Assembly (NCBI GenBank): GCA_947646735.1
Contig: CANTFK010000024.1
Span: 1 to 64,000, forward strand
Length of the DNA: 64,000 nucleotides
From: Peronospora farinosa
Taxonomy: Eukaryota; Oomycota; Peronosporomycetes; Peronosporales; Peronosporaceae
Direction of reading: 5' to 3'
A program made the position numbers and the translations under genes. Under the pieces are notes generated by a model that ran no database searches, was not told the DNA's origin, and saw only the letters and a list, made by a program, of their open reading frames with translations. This document shows positions 31,295 through 42,379 of this stretch, piece after piece (the stretch's first letter is position 1; each line of letters begins with the position of its first letter).

Positions 31295-32530
31295 CCCTCT
31301 GATCGCATTGATTACCCATAAAAGATTGCGCTACTTGTTCACTTTCACCTTCGATCACCAGATCTTCTACATTGTTTCCACCGATTTCTCCTCTTATCGC
31401 ATCGCATTCATCATTGGATCGTGTCGTGGGTTTCACCGTTTCCGTAGTCCTTTCTTCTGCTTCCTCTTTTGAGCGTGTTAAGATCCTCTTCGGCGTAGGG
31501 TACGAAGGATGGTCCACTAGCGGTCCGGTATATTCCTCCAGTAGTTCTTCTTCCCGATCCGTTGTCGCTTCGAACGCTAATGTCTGCCATTCGTTATACC
31601 GACGCGATCCCACCGAGACATATCCTGGAGACCGAGGTATCATATCAGCGACCATCCACCAACCTAATGGTGGTCCATGACTTAATATCACTTCTTGATC
31701 GCCGATATTAGTCAGCTGTAGATACTTGATCTGACCTGGTCCCGTAGTTACTGTAGGTACCCACTTCGGATCGCGCCTCACCCAAATCTTGGCTTTAGGA
31801 GGACTAACCCCGATCTTCACTTCGGTCGATTTACCCACGGGAATCACCACATATTGATCTGGAATTGTGATCGCTTGTATGGTCGCCCGGTAAGGGGGTC
31901 TTCGTCCATTCAGAAGTATCCTGACCTCATCACGTAAACAAAGCGTTCCATCGGCTAAATCCAGGCGTATTCCAGCTGGGACCATGAAATCCATTCCTAG
32001 GATCGCGTCTTGACCTACTTGATCTCCTACCCAAGCATCGAAATAATAGACTAGCGATCCATTCAGCGTGATCTTGATTCTTGTACGACCGTCCGTCATG
32101 TATGTGTTCTCACCAATCCCAACACATTCTTGCCTCTGACTCTCGTCAATGACACATCCTACCTTACGAGCAAAGGTGGTGTCGACGATTGAGACTTCGG
32201 CTCCAGAATCAAACAACATAATCGCCTTTTCATTGTTGATCTTGCCCGTTGCCTTGGCTTGCTTGAACCATTTTCCTGGGGTATGATATTTCCAATATCC
32301 CCGTGATTCACCTGGTGCTAAGTCGAGCTCCATTTTCGCAGGCGATCGGGCATATTCATCAACTCTTACGACGCTTGATATTGAACGCAGAAATTTTGAA
32401 TCTTCACATGTATTATTCGGGTCGATCTGAGTGTTAACGCCCTGATCTGTCGATCTTCTTTCCACAAATGCATAAATGCAGAGCCTAGAACGCTCGGCTC
32501 GTACCAGATTCCAACCTGGCGAGCGTCCTA
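31257..32530 (-). CDS. B2 protease and downstream linker
   Basis: The -1 frame entered after the frameshift signal is open to a stop at 31257. It contains the retropepsin motif LFDSGAEVSIVD and its second half ILGMDFMVPAGIRLDLADG. A long stretch without a recognised domain follows, with WWMVADMIPRSPGYVSVGS. Unlike B1 this copy is uninterrupted. It ends in a frame different from that of the RT, so one further shift separates it from RT. Confidence 0.85.
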
Positions 32531-32537
32531 GTTTAAC
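32485..32537 (-). promoter_or_regulatory. Predicted -1 frameshift site at gag/pol junction, B2
   Basis: On the minus strand GTTAAAC (32537-32531), the gag stop TAG and the 12-bp stem are identical to B1, with no base changed although neighbouring gag sequence differs at several places. The protease frame is again in the -1 register. Confidence 0.7.
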
Positions 32538-34818
32538 ATTTCTTCAGCCTTCGGCGGAAGCATTCCAGCATGCTTAGTTGGGACATACCACTTGCGTATC
32601 ATGTTGTAGAATTCTTCCATTCGACATTTTCCATGCTCATGGATATCTCCGCAGGCAGCACAGGTGTAAAAACACTTGTCCGAAGGATGTCCCTTACGAC
32701 CACACTTCTGACACGTTAGTCTCTTCCAGCATCCACGATCATCGTGTTTCTTCGACCCACAATGGGTACAAGCCTTCTGATTCACCACGCGATCTGGACC
32801 GCGATCTTGATCCAAATGGTCCGATCCCGCGCGTTGATCACTATATTTCTTCACGCGATCTGGTACTGTGGCCACACATAGGTTGCGTCGATCTGTTTCG
32901 GCGTCTGATCCACTAATATCCGAGTCTGACTCACTGCTACTGCCTTCCAGGCGAATCGCTCTCACGGCACGAGTTGGTTTCGAGGGTGCCGGAGTGGATG
33001 CCGACGCAGATCGCTGACGAAATTTGCTTGACTCCATTGCACTCGAATACTGTCTTCCCTCCATGCGTTGATATGTTCGCAGAGTTTCTTCCATATCATC
33101 GGCGTCTCCAAGGCGTAACAACGTCAACTGCTTAGCCAGATCGCGATCATCAAGTGTACCAATGAAATGTTCCACATGCTCTCGGCGAATTGAGGGCGAT
33201 CCCTCCCGAATGGCAATTTTTGCTCGGATCGCGGCCACATTCAGTCGATACAAATATTCCAATGGAGTTTCATCAGATCGCTTCTTCGCATGATAGTATT
33301 GTCTCCCGACCGACATACCATATCCACAATACTGGATCATGAAGGTTTCCAGCAACGACTTCCATGAATTCCGAGTAGATCGACTTGACTGGATATACCA
33401 ATTTCGTGCCGGCCCCGTGAGCAAATCACCAAATACTAGACATTTTTCATCTATCCGGGGCTTGGTCGCGTAAGAACGCTGACTTGGCCTTGTTAACCCA
33501 ACTTCTCGCTCGATCTTCATCCTTGTCCCGTCCTGTAAATTCTTTTAGATCTGCGATCGCAGACATTCGAATTCGCTGCGTGACAAGTCCACCATTAGGT
33601 ACAGCGCTAGCACTTGCGACTTGTGTACGTCTTAGATACTCCAGACCCAAATCGTCTGGATCGTAATTATTGGATCGCGATTGACGCGATCCGGCCGATT
33701 CCATATCCACATCCGAAATGCAAACTTTTGGGGTGTTTGTGGGGATCGCGAATCGACTGGCGATCATGCGAGCTTGATCCTGCTCGTACTTTCTCATAGC
33801 AGCTTCGAAATAGGATTGCAATTGACCTGATCCATTCACATTCATGTCTTCAGCTGTGAGTGCCGTCGTCGATTGTTCTTCGGCCTTAATTGGTGCCAGT
33901 CGCTCGCGAATATGCGCTGCACCAGCCGGTCCAAGTGACATTTGCTGCATATTAATCGAGTTGTCCGACTCCCCTTCGGATTCCGCTGACATATACTGCG
34001 AAGATCCAGTATGATATCCTTTTGGTATATCTGCAATCGGCTGGATCGTCTGATCCACCGGATCGCGCTCTCCAGTTAGAGGAACTAGCTTCGAAAAAGA
34101 GATCGCTCTGCTTGGATCACCCGATCATGATCGCATTCCAACAGCACCTGCGCGTCAAAAGCTCCAGCGGTGAATCCAGCATTTTGGAGCAGCTCCATAA
34201 GCCGACGGATCGCTTCCAACTGGTTCGGTGTCGTAATGGGAGCTGAAATTGGTCCTCGCAGCGATCCAATCAACTTCGGTTTCAAAATCTTTAGAACGGG
34301 ATGGCTTGACAACATATCTTTAAGCGCCTTCCAATGAAAACACCATTCCAGCTGATCCAGTTGCCATCCTTTCGCCTTGTCTTCCTCATGCGCCGGCTTC
34401 ACGTCGATATCATCATGATCCGACTCAGGCGCCTTCATCTTCACTCGAGATGGCTTCGAATTCTTCTTCTTCTTCGAATTCGGAGTGGTTTTGGATAAAT
34501 TTCCCTCGGTTTTAACCGTAGGATTTTTATCCAGCGGATCGCGATTGCAACGCGATCCGCAGGGGTCCTCGAAAGGACTTGGGGAGGGGGTAGAGGTTTT
34601 TCTTCCAGATCAATCTCTTGATCTTCCTCTTTGGTTTTCTTTTTATCTGCGCCCCTCCCAAAACGCTGATGATCCGGGTATCTTTTTTCTTCACACGTCT
34701 GCGGTGATCCCTTTGCCGCTGACGCTTCAATCCCAGGTTCAATTTTGACCTTTACATCTTCTCTCAGGGACTCACGGTGAAATCCCGAGTCACCAGAAGA
34801 TCCGGGCACGCGCACCAT
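32528..34818 (-). pseudogene. B2 gag, frameshifted
   Basis: It starts at ATG 34818 inside the primer-binding site and has the same blocks as B1 gag: MVRVPGSSGDSGFHRES, KMKAPESDHDD, WKALKDMLSSHPVLKIL, CLVFGDLLTGPARNWY, and zinc knuckles with CQKCGRKGHPSDKCF and CAACGDIHEHGKC. Shifts near the charged N-terminal part and at about 33450 are shared with B1. A one-base loss near 34095 is private to B2. From 33520 to 32528 the frame is intact and ends at the frameshift heptamer. Confidence 0.85.
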
Positions 34819-36085
34819 TGTGGTGGAGTGGAATTCACAAAATTGCTGATGCGTTTCCAACTCTCCACTGGCGCCCAGACGACCGACTATCGGAGGGGGT
34901 ACTCCGCTCCGTATAAAGCAATTCCTTCCTCACCTTGTGTACCCGTCGGTAGGGCGTGTTGCTCTCTTCTCGGTAGACTTGAGTCGATGTTGAACTTGAT
35001 TGTGTTAGGGATAGGTGGGGGCGATCGAGTGGAATTCCTCACACGATCGCAGTTGTTCTTGGGGTGCTCTATTTGAGTCGCCCTGATCTCTCTTGAGATC
35101 GCCTTGTCCAAAAATGTAGATACTTGATCCACTTGATATATTTGATCTTCTGACCACTTGAGCCGTCTCGCGATCTTGTATGTGGACTTCTTAGTCCTCT
35201 GCGTCCAATCGCAGCTTGAGTTGTTTTGTTGAGAATTCTTGCAATCCCTGGCCAAACAATCCAGGGATATGACTTGCGTAGTATGTAGACTTCCTTGAGA
35301 CGTCGGGGGGCCAAAGAATCCAGCCCGGAAGAGAAGTCGACACGTGTACTTAGAAGCAAATTGAACTCTGTTAATGTTAACCAATCAAATACCAAAACCT
35401 ATGATCTTGACTATCTGTAGCTCAGAATCTACTGCCACGTATCGCCCTTTCGGAGAAATCAGATCTTTTAATGTGGTCCACTCCAATATCGCTGCGATCT
35501 GGATCGCTACCTCGCCCGGATCTAATACCATTTTAGTACCAGATCACGGTACTAAATAATTAGTACCAGATCGCGGTACTAAATAATTAATATCGGATCG
35601 CGGTACTAATATTTAGTACCGGATCGCGTTACTAAAATGATAATTAATAATTAGCATCGGATCGCGATACTAATAATTAGCATCGGATCGCGATCCGCCG
35701 GATCACGACTTGTCCTCTTCACCGTTTCTCAGGTCATGTGAGATGGTACATATATGTGACATGTCATGTCCACCATTCCTGTCCTCCATAGCGACGTGAT
35801 CCACACCAGACCGTCTTCCACATACTTGGATGTACTCATCCTCCTTCTTAGCGATCGCGTTCACGCGGATCGCCATCGGAAATACTGGAGATCGCAATAG
35901 CGTATTTTCTAGGCCATATTTGACCCCACATAGAACTGCAAACTACACCATTCACTGTTTTCCATCCCATTTGACGTCATCTCGAAACCTTCTGCGAGAT
36001 CGCGACTCATCAATATTGGCCATTTCGGACTTAACCGAAAATATGTGATCACACTTTGCGAAATTCACTCCTTCACTTCGCCACA
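34819..36085 (-). repeat. 5' LTR of B2, 1267 bp
   Basis: On the minus strand it begins TGTGGCGAAG at 36085 and ends CCACCACA at 34819, next to the same primer-binding site as B1. Its tandem array (about 35515-35700) is the shortest of the three B LTRs. Confidence 0.85.
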
Positions 36086-38267
36086 CCTCAGCGCTACGGA
36101 GGTACACCTTCGACACTTGAAGCAGGTGTTTCAAGTTATGCGCGAGAATAAATTGTATGCTAATTTGAAGAAATGTGTCTTCTGCGCTCCCGAGATTCCA
36201 GTACTCGGTTGTTACGTCAGCAAGGAAGGTGTCCGCGCTGATCCTGAGAAGATCTCATCGATCTGTTCCTGGCCAACGCCCAGGAACCAAACTGAATTAC
36301 GTCAATGGCTCGGTCTGTCGAATTACTTGCATAAGTATACGAAGAACTACGCTGAGCTAATTCAGCCATTATCGACTTTGCTCACGAAAGATGCAGTATG
36401 GTTATGGACGGCAGAACATCAATCTTCCTTCGACTCCGTAAAGAAGAGCTTGTCCGAGGCACCGGTGCTGATGTTACCTGACGACTCTAAGCCATTCTAC
36501 GTCGTATGTGACGCGAGCAATTTCGCTATAGGATGTGCCGTCATGCAATTTGATGACGAGGGTCGAGAGCGCGTCGTGAGTTTTCAATCACGACAGATGA
36601 AACCTGCCGAGAAAAATTATCCGGTACACGACAAGGAACTTTTGGCTATGCATTACGCGCTAATCAAGTTTAGAGTATATTTGCTCGGCGAAAAGATGTT
36701 TTCTATCTACACAGATCACGCATCATTGCGTACCGCCGTCAAGAGTCCTCACTTGTCCCAGCGTATGGCACGGTGGTTGTCATTTTTTGCCGAGTACAAT
36801 TTTGTGGTGCATTACAAGCCTGGCAAGAATAACATTCTCGCTGACGCGCTTTCTCGCCATCCTGATTACGATCCTCGGCGTGATATGGGTCATCAAACGG
36901 AGTATGTTGATGACGACGAAGATATCTGTGTGTGTTGTATTGAACTGGGACTTAATGCGATGATTTCGACCCCCGTGCTTTCGATCCGAACTCAGATCGC
37001 TGAATCCTACGCGAATGATTCCTTCTATGCAGGAATCATCAACTATCTCAGGGACCCGAGCGAAAAATTACTCGCGAAGTTGACGAAACCAACACGCGAC
37101 AACATCAAGCGTTACGCGCTTGACGGTCCGTTGCTGACGTACACGATGGACGTCTTCGATTCCCCGCGTGTCGTCATCCCTGCTGATGACGACCTTCGAG
37201 CCCGATTGGTTCATGAATTTCACGACAGCCCAGCTGGCGGACACCTGGGTCGCGAGAAGACGTTTGCAGCTATTTATCGCGTATTTTTCTGGCCGCGAAT
37301 GTATAAATACATCCAGAAATGGGTGCGCTCCTGTGAAACCTGTCAGCGTGTGAAGCCCGCGCCATCCTCACAAGCCCCATTGCGTCCGCTTCCGATTGCT
37401 ACGGAAGCCTGGCGCTCGGCCAGCATGGATTTTATCTTTGGCCTTCCACCGGATGAACAGAAACGCACGGGCGTATTGGTTCTAGTGGATTGATTCAGCA
37501 AAATGGTGCATTTTGCTCCGGTCTCCGCCAACATTACGGCGGAGACGACAGCAAAGATCTTCATTGATCTTATCTTTAGGTATCACGGCTTGCCAGAATC
37601 TATTGTTTCGGACCGTGACCCGCGTTTCACTTCGGCTTTCTGGGCCGAATTATTCCAGCTATTATGCACGCGGTTGCTTATGTCTACGGCGGCCCATCCA
37701 GAGACGGATGGGCAAACGGAGCGTGTGAACAGAGTGATCGAAGATTTCTTGCGCAGTTACGCAACATCGTTCTCGTCATGGAGTTCATTTCTTCCACTTG
37801 CAGAGCTTGCAATCAAGAATGCTGCTCATGCGTCAACCGGGTTGACCCCCTTTTTCGTTAACAACGCGAGGCATCCTCGCGTTCCGTCGCTGCTTGCTCT
37901 CTCAGCTTCAGAACACCTTGTTCCCAAGCTTGATGGGGGAGTATCTACGGATGGAATTGCGCCGAAACGATTGATGATTGATTACGATGCGCATAATGTT
38001 GCTGCCGATGCACCTAATACTGGTAATTTCGTGGCCAACGGCATATCGACTCCTGACGCGATGCTTTCCATCGCGTCTCCCGTTGCCAATTTTGCTCCAA
38101 AAGAGAATACGTCGCCTGTAAGTTCGGCTGCAGTGACCGAATTCCTACTATTACGACAAGGAATCACGCGTTTTGTGCGTGATGCATTACAAGAGGCAGT
38201 CGACAAGCAAAAGGAGAATGCTGACAGAAGAGGTCGAGAGAAATATGTTTATATTTCGAGAAGGTGA
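36086..38267 (+). pseudogene. Element F RT end, RNase H and integrase
   Basis: The first frame starts with the RT thumb (CVFCAPEIPVLGCYVSKEG, LGLSNYLHKYTKNY) and RNase H (FYVVCDASNFAIGCAVMQ, YTDHASLRTAV, NILADALSR). The integrase zinc domain (HDSPAGGHLGREKT, CETCQRVKPAP) and the start of the core follow. A TGA at 37491-37493 replaces the Arg expected after VLVD. The same frame then carries SIVSDRDPRFTSAFW and HPETDGQTERVNRVIEDFL. It is shifted near 38220. Apart from the TGA and this shift it reads as intact. Confidence 0.9.
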
Positions 38268-39507
38268 CAGAGTATTGTTATCAACAAGTGGATCACCGAA
38301 CACCTCAGTGACGAATTTGGGCGCTAATAAGTTAGCGCGTAGATATATTGGCCTATTTCGGGTTGTTAAGGTGCATGGTGACGCTTACACGCTAGACATA
38401 CCTACATCTATACGTTTGCACCCGACGTTCTACGTCGGGCGCCTCAAGGCTTACCTGCCGGCGGATCTCCCTTCGAATCTTCCCCGCTCTTCTGTGCCAG
38501 CTCGAAATCCGACATCCCTTAACGACGACGTTGACGACGACTGGGACCAAGACCTGCCCGAACGCGTGCAGACTCGACCTGCTGGGGTCCTCCGAACGCA
38601 GTCTTCTCAAGCTGACGTAGGCGCTCAACTAAAACCAGCTGCTCACGTCGAGTCCGCTCAGCAGCCTCAGTCGCAGCATCCGCACGATCTTGAGATCTCT
38701 CAGCCATCTCGCGAGCATCAAGTAGGGCATTCTTCGACTCCTAGGCTTCAGCGCGGAGTAGGCGCAGCTCATCATTCGACTGTACAGGCGCCCGATTGCG
38801 AGAATCGGCGCTCATCGCCAGAGGTCTTACGTCGTGATGCTCCTCCTCCCTTAGTAGATGCATCGGGTGCGCGACGCTGGATTGTCGACCGAATTGTCGA
38901 TCACGAGGATCACAAGTCCCAGGCGCCGAGTAATGACTAGGCGCCCATGAAGAAGCATATCGAGAAACATTACAGGGTTCGCTGGTTGGGATATTCCCCG
39001 GCGAACGATACATGGGAGCCACCGAGTACGCTGTCCCAAGATGTCCCGGACGTGGTCGAGGACTACGAGTCCCGTAGAAAGACGGTGACCGCGACCGACG
39101 CTGCCAGTTCCATCCCCGATCTCGCGAGCCGTAATGCTCGCGAGCAACGAAACCGCGACGAACTCCCGAGCGACTCCGAGACCGAGACCTATTACGAGGC
39201 TCGGGAGCATATGGATGATACGGTTGACGATCTTGGCTACGTGAATGCCGTCGGCGATCTTAAGGACGAGCTCTCACTCGCCATAGCTCGGACACCTGGA
39301 GGTCTGAAAGGCTTCTCTCATAACGGGCAATCCATGGACGAATATGATCGGGCATGTCTCGCGCACACACCAAGTCGTCCCATTCCTGCCGGACCGGTCG
39401 CGATCTGCCCACATTGCACGTTGGACATCCCTCATGAATTTGGACGTAACAAAGGTGATTCCCGTCACAAGTCATACGACAGATGCGCCGGCGCAGGTCG
39501 CCAATAG
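38173..39507 (+). pseudogene. Element F integrase C-terminus and chromodomain
   Basis: The frame has the capsid-like ending of chromovirus integrases (GDRVLLSTSG, LHPTFYVGRLKAYLP), a low-complexity linker and the chromodomain. That is split by an in-frame TAG at 38938-38940: RRWIVDRIVDHEDHK lies before it and YRVRWLGYSPANDTWEPPST after it. The two aromatic strands and the W-E-P motif are well preserved. A tail rich in Glu and Ser runs to 39507. The minus strand of this whole stretch carries the antisense frame. Confidence 0.85.
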
Positions 39508-39871
39508 CGTGTCTATCACGCGTTCCCTCGCGACCGTCTAACCAGGACGTGAAGGACGTTCCTTCACGCCGGTTCGCGTTCCAGCGCCTGATGAAGGCAC
39601 ACCAAGACCTCTGCAACGCATCGTCGGTATATGCGTTGTTCGTCGCTTTGCCTCTCACTGTACGGTATTGCGTAAAAAGGTACTTCATGACCTCCAGTGA
39701 CTCGGGTTCGACAGCACCTTCAAGACCATACAAGCGCCACGGTTTCAAGTCCCCATCCATAACCTGCGGCGCCTGCTTTATACGGATTGTCGCTTGGTGT
39801 TCCCAGTTCTGGTTGTCAGAGACATTGTTTCGTGGACCCTAGGGTCCATGCTGCTCAGTTAAGTCTAACTG
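38519..39871 (-). pseudogene. Antisense reading frame of element F
   Basis: A minus-strand frame is open upstream of ATG 39760 and runs to 39260. It encodes a Trp-containing region (LKPWRLYGLEGAVEP, RSWCAFIRRWNANRREGTSF) and a Cys-containing block (CYVQIHEGCPTCNVG). Later pieces in another frame include a region 39022-38741 (VQSNDELRLLRAEA) and, after one stop, a coiled coil (AERSQDRADAATEAAERTRR, EQLVLVERLRQLEKTAFG). It therefore overlaps the chromodomain coding strand over its whole second half. The start lies about 200 nt inside the 3' LTR. No known domain is recognised. Confidence 0.45.
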
Positions 39872-39961
39872 AGCAGGTTCGGAGTTACGCCGTTGGTCGA
39901 GAGGAAACTTTCTGCGATACGCGCTTACGTTGAGGTAAGCGCAACTTAAAGAGGGGGGTGA

Positions 39962-40281
39962 TGTAATGGGTCTACCTATTACATAAGTAGTTATAGGAAT
40001 AATACATAATTACATAAGTAGGCATAGGGCAGTATCCGATTAGCGGATACTGCGCGTCATTTTATTATTGGTTTATTATTGGGGTTCCAGACCCAATAAT
40101 TAGCCAATAATAAATTGACTTCCATATTGAGTGGTTCCCGTGAACCTAGGGAACATATTCGCACTTACTGCGAATTAAAACTAAAACAAAAATAAAACAG
40201 AGTTATATTTACGAGTTAATTAAGAGCGCTTCCTCAACGCCCTTTTAGTGTAAGACGGTAACGGGTCCTTAGCCCGTTACA
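39962..40281 (+). repeat. 3' LTR of element F, 320 bp
   Basis: It begins TGTAATGGGT after the purine tract AAAGAGGGGGGTGA and ends CCCGTTACA, so the ends form a short inverted repeat. It contains an ATAAAATAAA-like A-rich region in its second half. The 5' partner is missing. Confidence 0.75.
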
Positions 40282-41197
40282 GCTGATATGTCCCACTTAC
40301 TGGCATACACTACAATCACAGGCGACGTTCTGGATCAAAATGTTTAAGGGTCGGTGTTGCATCTATTTTAGCTTTTAATAGAGTGAATGCGGTCGTTGCC
40401 TTTTCCCAGCGATTTCTTCCCTCGCAACCATGATCGTCCCCTGTATTCGACTCTGGATTGATAATGTAGCCATCTCTCGATCCACTTTTAAAATCCTGAT
40501 CGATAATGTAGCCATCTCTCGATCCACTTTTACAATCCTGATTGATTTTATACTTGTCACGAAACTGGCGATCACAATTTGGTCCAGCATCAGTAGTGAC
40601 CATCTGAACATCTCCAGCCTGGCTGATCTCATGAAAATCTGCCTCCCGCAGCTCATAAAGTACGGATGCATAAATCGCAAAATCCTTAATATATCGGCTG
40701 TAGTAATTCAGACTCCCCAAAAATGACTGCATTGATCGCAACGTCCGAGGAAGTGGGACGTTCACCAGAGATTCTAAATATTTTGGATGAGCTTCTAAAC
40801 CTGCAAGCGAAACCTGATGACCCAGGTTTCTGCATTTATTACACCGTCAGGTTTGTTTGAGTGGTTACGAATGCCTTTCGGATTGAAGAATGCTCCTTAA
40901 ATTTACCAGCGATTGATTGACAATGCTCTATATGGATTTAATAATTGGTACAAGTTCTGATTCAATCACAGCTGAATTGCCAAAGCTGATCGACGTGTTT
41001 ACTGAAGGTGAACCAGATACTGATCCGAGACCATCGGTGTTAGGTCGGCGTCTCCTATATTGACGATATACTGATACCTGCTACATCGTGGAGATCCCTT
41101 TATGAGAAGGTGGAACGATTGTTGGAAGCGTGCAATACGTGGGAATTTATCAATCAGTGTGGCTAAGAGTTTTTGGGGACGTCGTAAAGTGGATTAC
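40282..41197. pseudogene. Relic H of a B-like element, partly inverted
   Basis: On the minus strand (40830 to 40316) lies the RT thumb and the start of RNase H of a B-type element (LGHQVSLAGLEAHP, QSFLGSLNYYSRYIKDFA). It includes a tandemly repeated SGSRDGYII peptide. On the plus strand (40833 to 41197) lies the part that should come just before it, from FITPSG through LRMPFGLKNAP and the YIDD-equivalent to GRRKVDY. It contains a TAA where Gln is expected, plus shifts. The two pieces meet at the codons that are adjacent in B2. Confidence 0.75.
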
Positions 41198-41659
41198 GAA
41201 TGGCCGCAGCAATTTTGGGCTTTTGAACAGCCCAGAAGCAATTAAGTTGCTTTCGTGGATACAGCATACATGTTTCAGAAGTCATCAGAAGAAATTTTGC
41301 TTCCGCCACCTGTCAACACTAATAGCGACAAGTGCGATGACGACATGGAGCCAGATATCTTCGCTTTTGCTGAAAGTAGAGTCCTACGGACCGCAGTAAG
41401 AAAAGTCGAAAAAAAAGCTCTAACTTTTTTTAACTCTTTTGCCTGTTCGCACAGACTAGTTGCCATTGGAGTGGTGGGCACTGCATCAGCTGCAATTCCC
41501 GACACTTGCAAAGATAAAAATGTTATATATGGCCATCCCCACGTCTTCAACTACATCTGAAAAAATTTCTCATAAGGTAGAAGGATATATTGGTGGGATA
41601 GAAATTCGCTTTCCTCTAAAAGCTTGAAAGGCTTCTGTGCCTCAGGGATTGGATAAGGA
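41198..41659 (+). other. Unidentified sequence left of element C
   Basis: A plus-strand frame of 101 codons (41255-41560) encodes an unrecognised protein with a Cys/Asp-rich segment and a hydrophobic stretch (LVAIGVVGTASAAIP). It has no homolog known to me and may be chance. Its neighbour on the far side of C (from 54956) was originally contiguous with it. Confidence 0.3.
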
Positions 41660-41664
41660 CACAG

Positions 41665-42273
41665 TGTAAACGGGCACTTCTACGAAGTTGCCTCGTACTA
41701 CGAGCACACACCTTATGCACAAGCGAGGAAGCGGTTAGACCGTCTTGCCTTCGCGTGCGAGGGTGGTTGGGAGGTTGGTACGGCTGCTTAAGCAGTCGTA
41801 CCACCAGTTGCCTCTCGCTTAAGCGAGAGTGCAACGAACTTCTTAACAAGAAGGCACCGACGTCACGCAGAAGCTTTTCAGCTTCTCGTGCATGGTGCGT
41901 TTGTTTAAGTAAATTCAAGACTGAGCTATATTTAATGAATTATAACTAAATATATATTTAACTACTGATTGGCTATATATATATATATATATAGAGAGAT
42001 CGGATACGCGACTCTTTAGAAGCGTATCCTGTCGCATGAACTTAAATCTAGATTTAAGATCGCAACTGACGTCCTTCTGAGACGTCGTGATGCCTAGCTT
42101 CAACTAGCGTCATCCCTTCTCATGTGAATCCATCAATGGATATCACATTCACGAGGGTGGATCACATTTGTGTATCGCACCCAAGTGACAAGTCAAAAGT
42201 AATCATGGATACTTTTAGCCCAAACATTAAGTATATTACTTAATGTTTACGTGTAACTAGATACCCTGTTACA
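41665..42273 (-). repeat. 3' LTR of element C, 609 bp
   Basis: On the minus strand it begins TGTAACAGGG at 42273 and ends GCCCGTTTACA at 41665. It contains an AT dinucleotide run (about 41973-41992). A purine tract (AAAACGGGGGATGG on the minus strand, 42287-42274) precedes it. Confidence 0.9.
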
Positions 42274-42379
42274 CCATCCCCCGTTTTAGAACGATGTTTA
42301 CATTTTGTAAAACATCGCCTAAGAGACAGAGAGACTGGCGAGACGTTATAAACGCGCCGCTTTAGTCTGCTCAGTACTC

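Larger units (their letters stand above)
22817..36085 (-). mobile_element. Ty3/gypsy element B2, nearly complete, with dual RNase H and antisense ORF
   Basis: Read on the minus strand: 5' LTR (36085-34819), primer-binding site, gag, frameshift signal, protease, RT, RNase H, a second RNase H, integrase, chromodomain, then an ORF on the opposite strand, a polypurine tract and the 3' LTR (24258-22817). Length is 13.3 kb. The outer flanks (AACTG left, CCTCA right) do not match, so there is no target-site duplication. I recall that oomycete elements with an extra archaeal-type RNase H have been described under the name Chronos; B2 may belong to that group. Confidence 0.9.
36086..40281 (+). mobile_element. 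Ty3/gypsy chromodomain element F (3' half)
   Basis: F begins abruptly at the outer edge of the B2 5' LTR, just after the RT catalytic box. It continues with the RT thumb, RNase H, integrase and chromodomain, an antisense frame, a polypurine tract (AAAGAGGGGGGTGA) and a 320-bp LTR. Its missing 5' half is not found on the other side of B2. Confidence 0.85.

Noticed and set aside
41255..41560. Host gene with a membrane segment left of element C
   Set aside because: A single 101-codon frame with no similarity that I recognise and no splice signals in support; kept only as an unidentified region.
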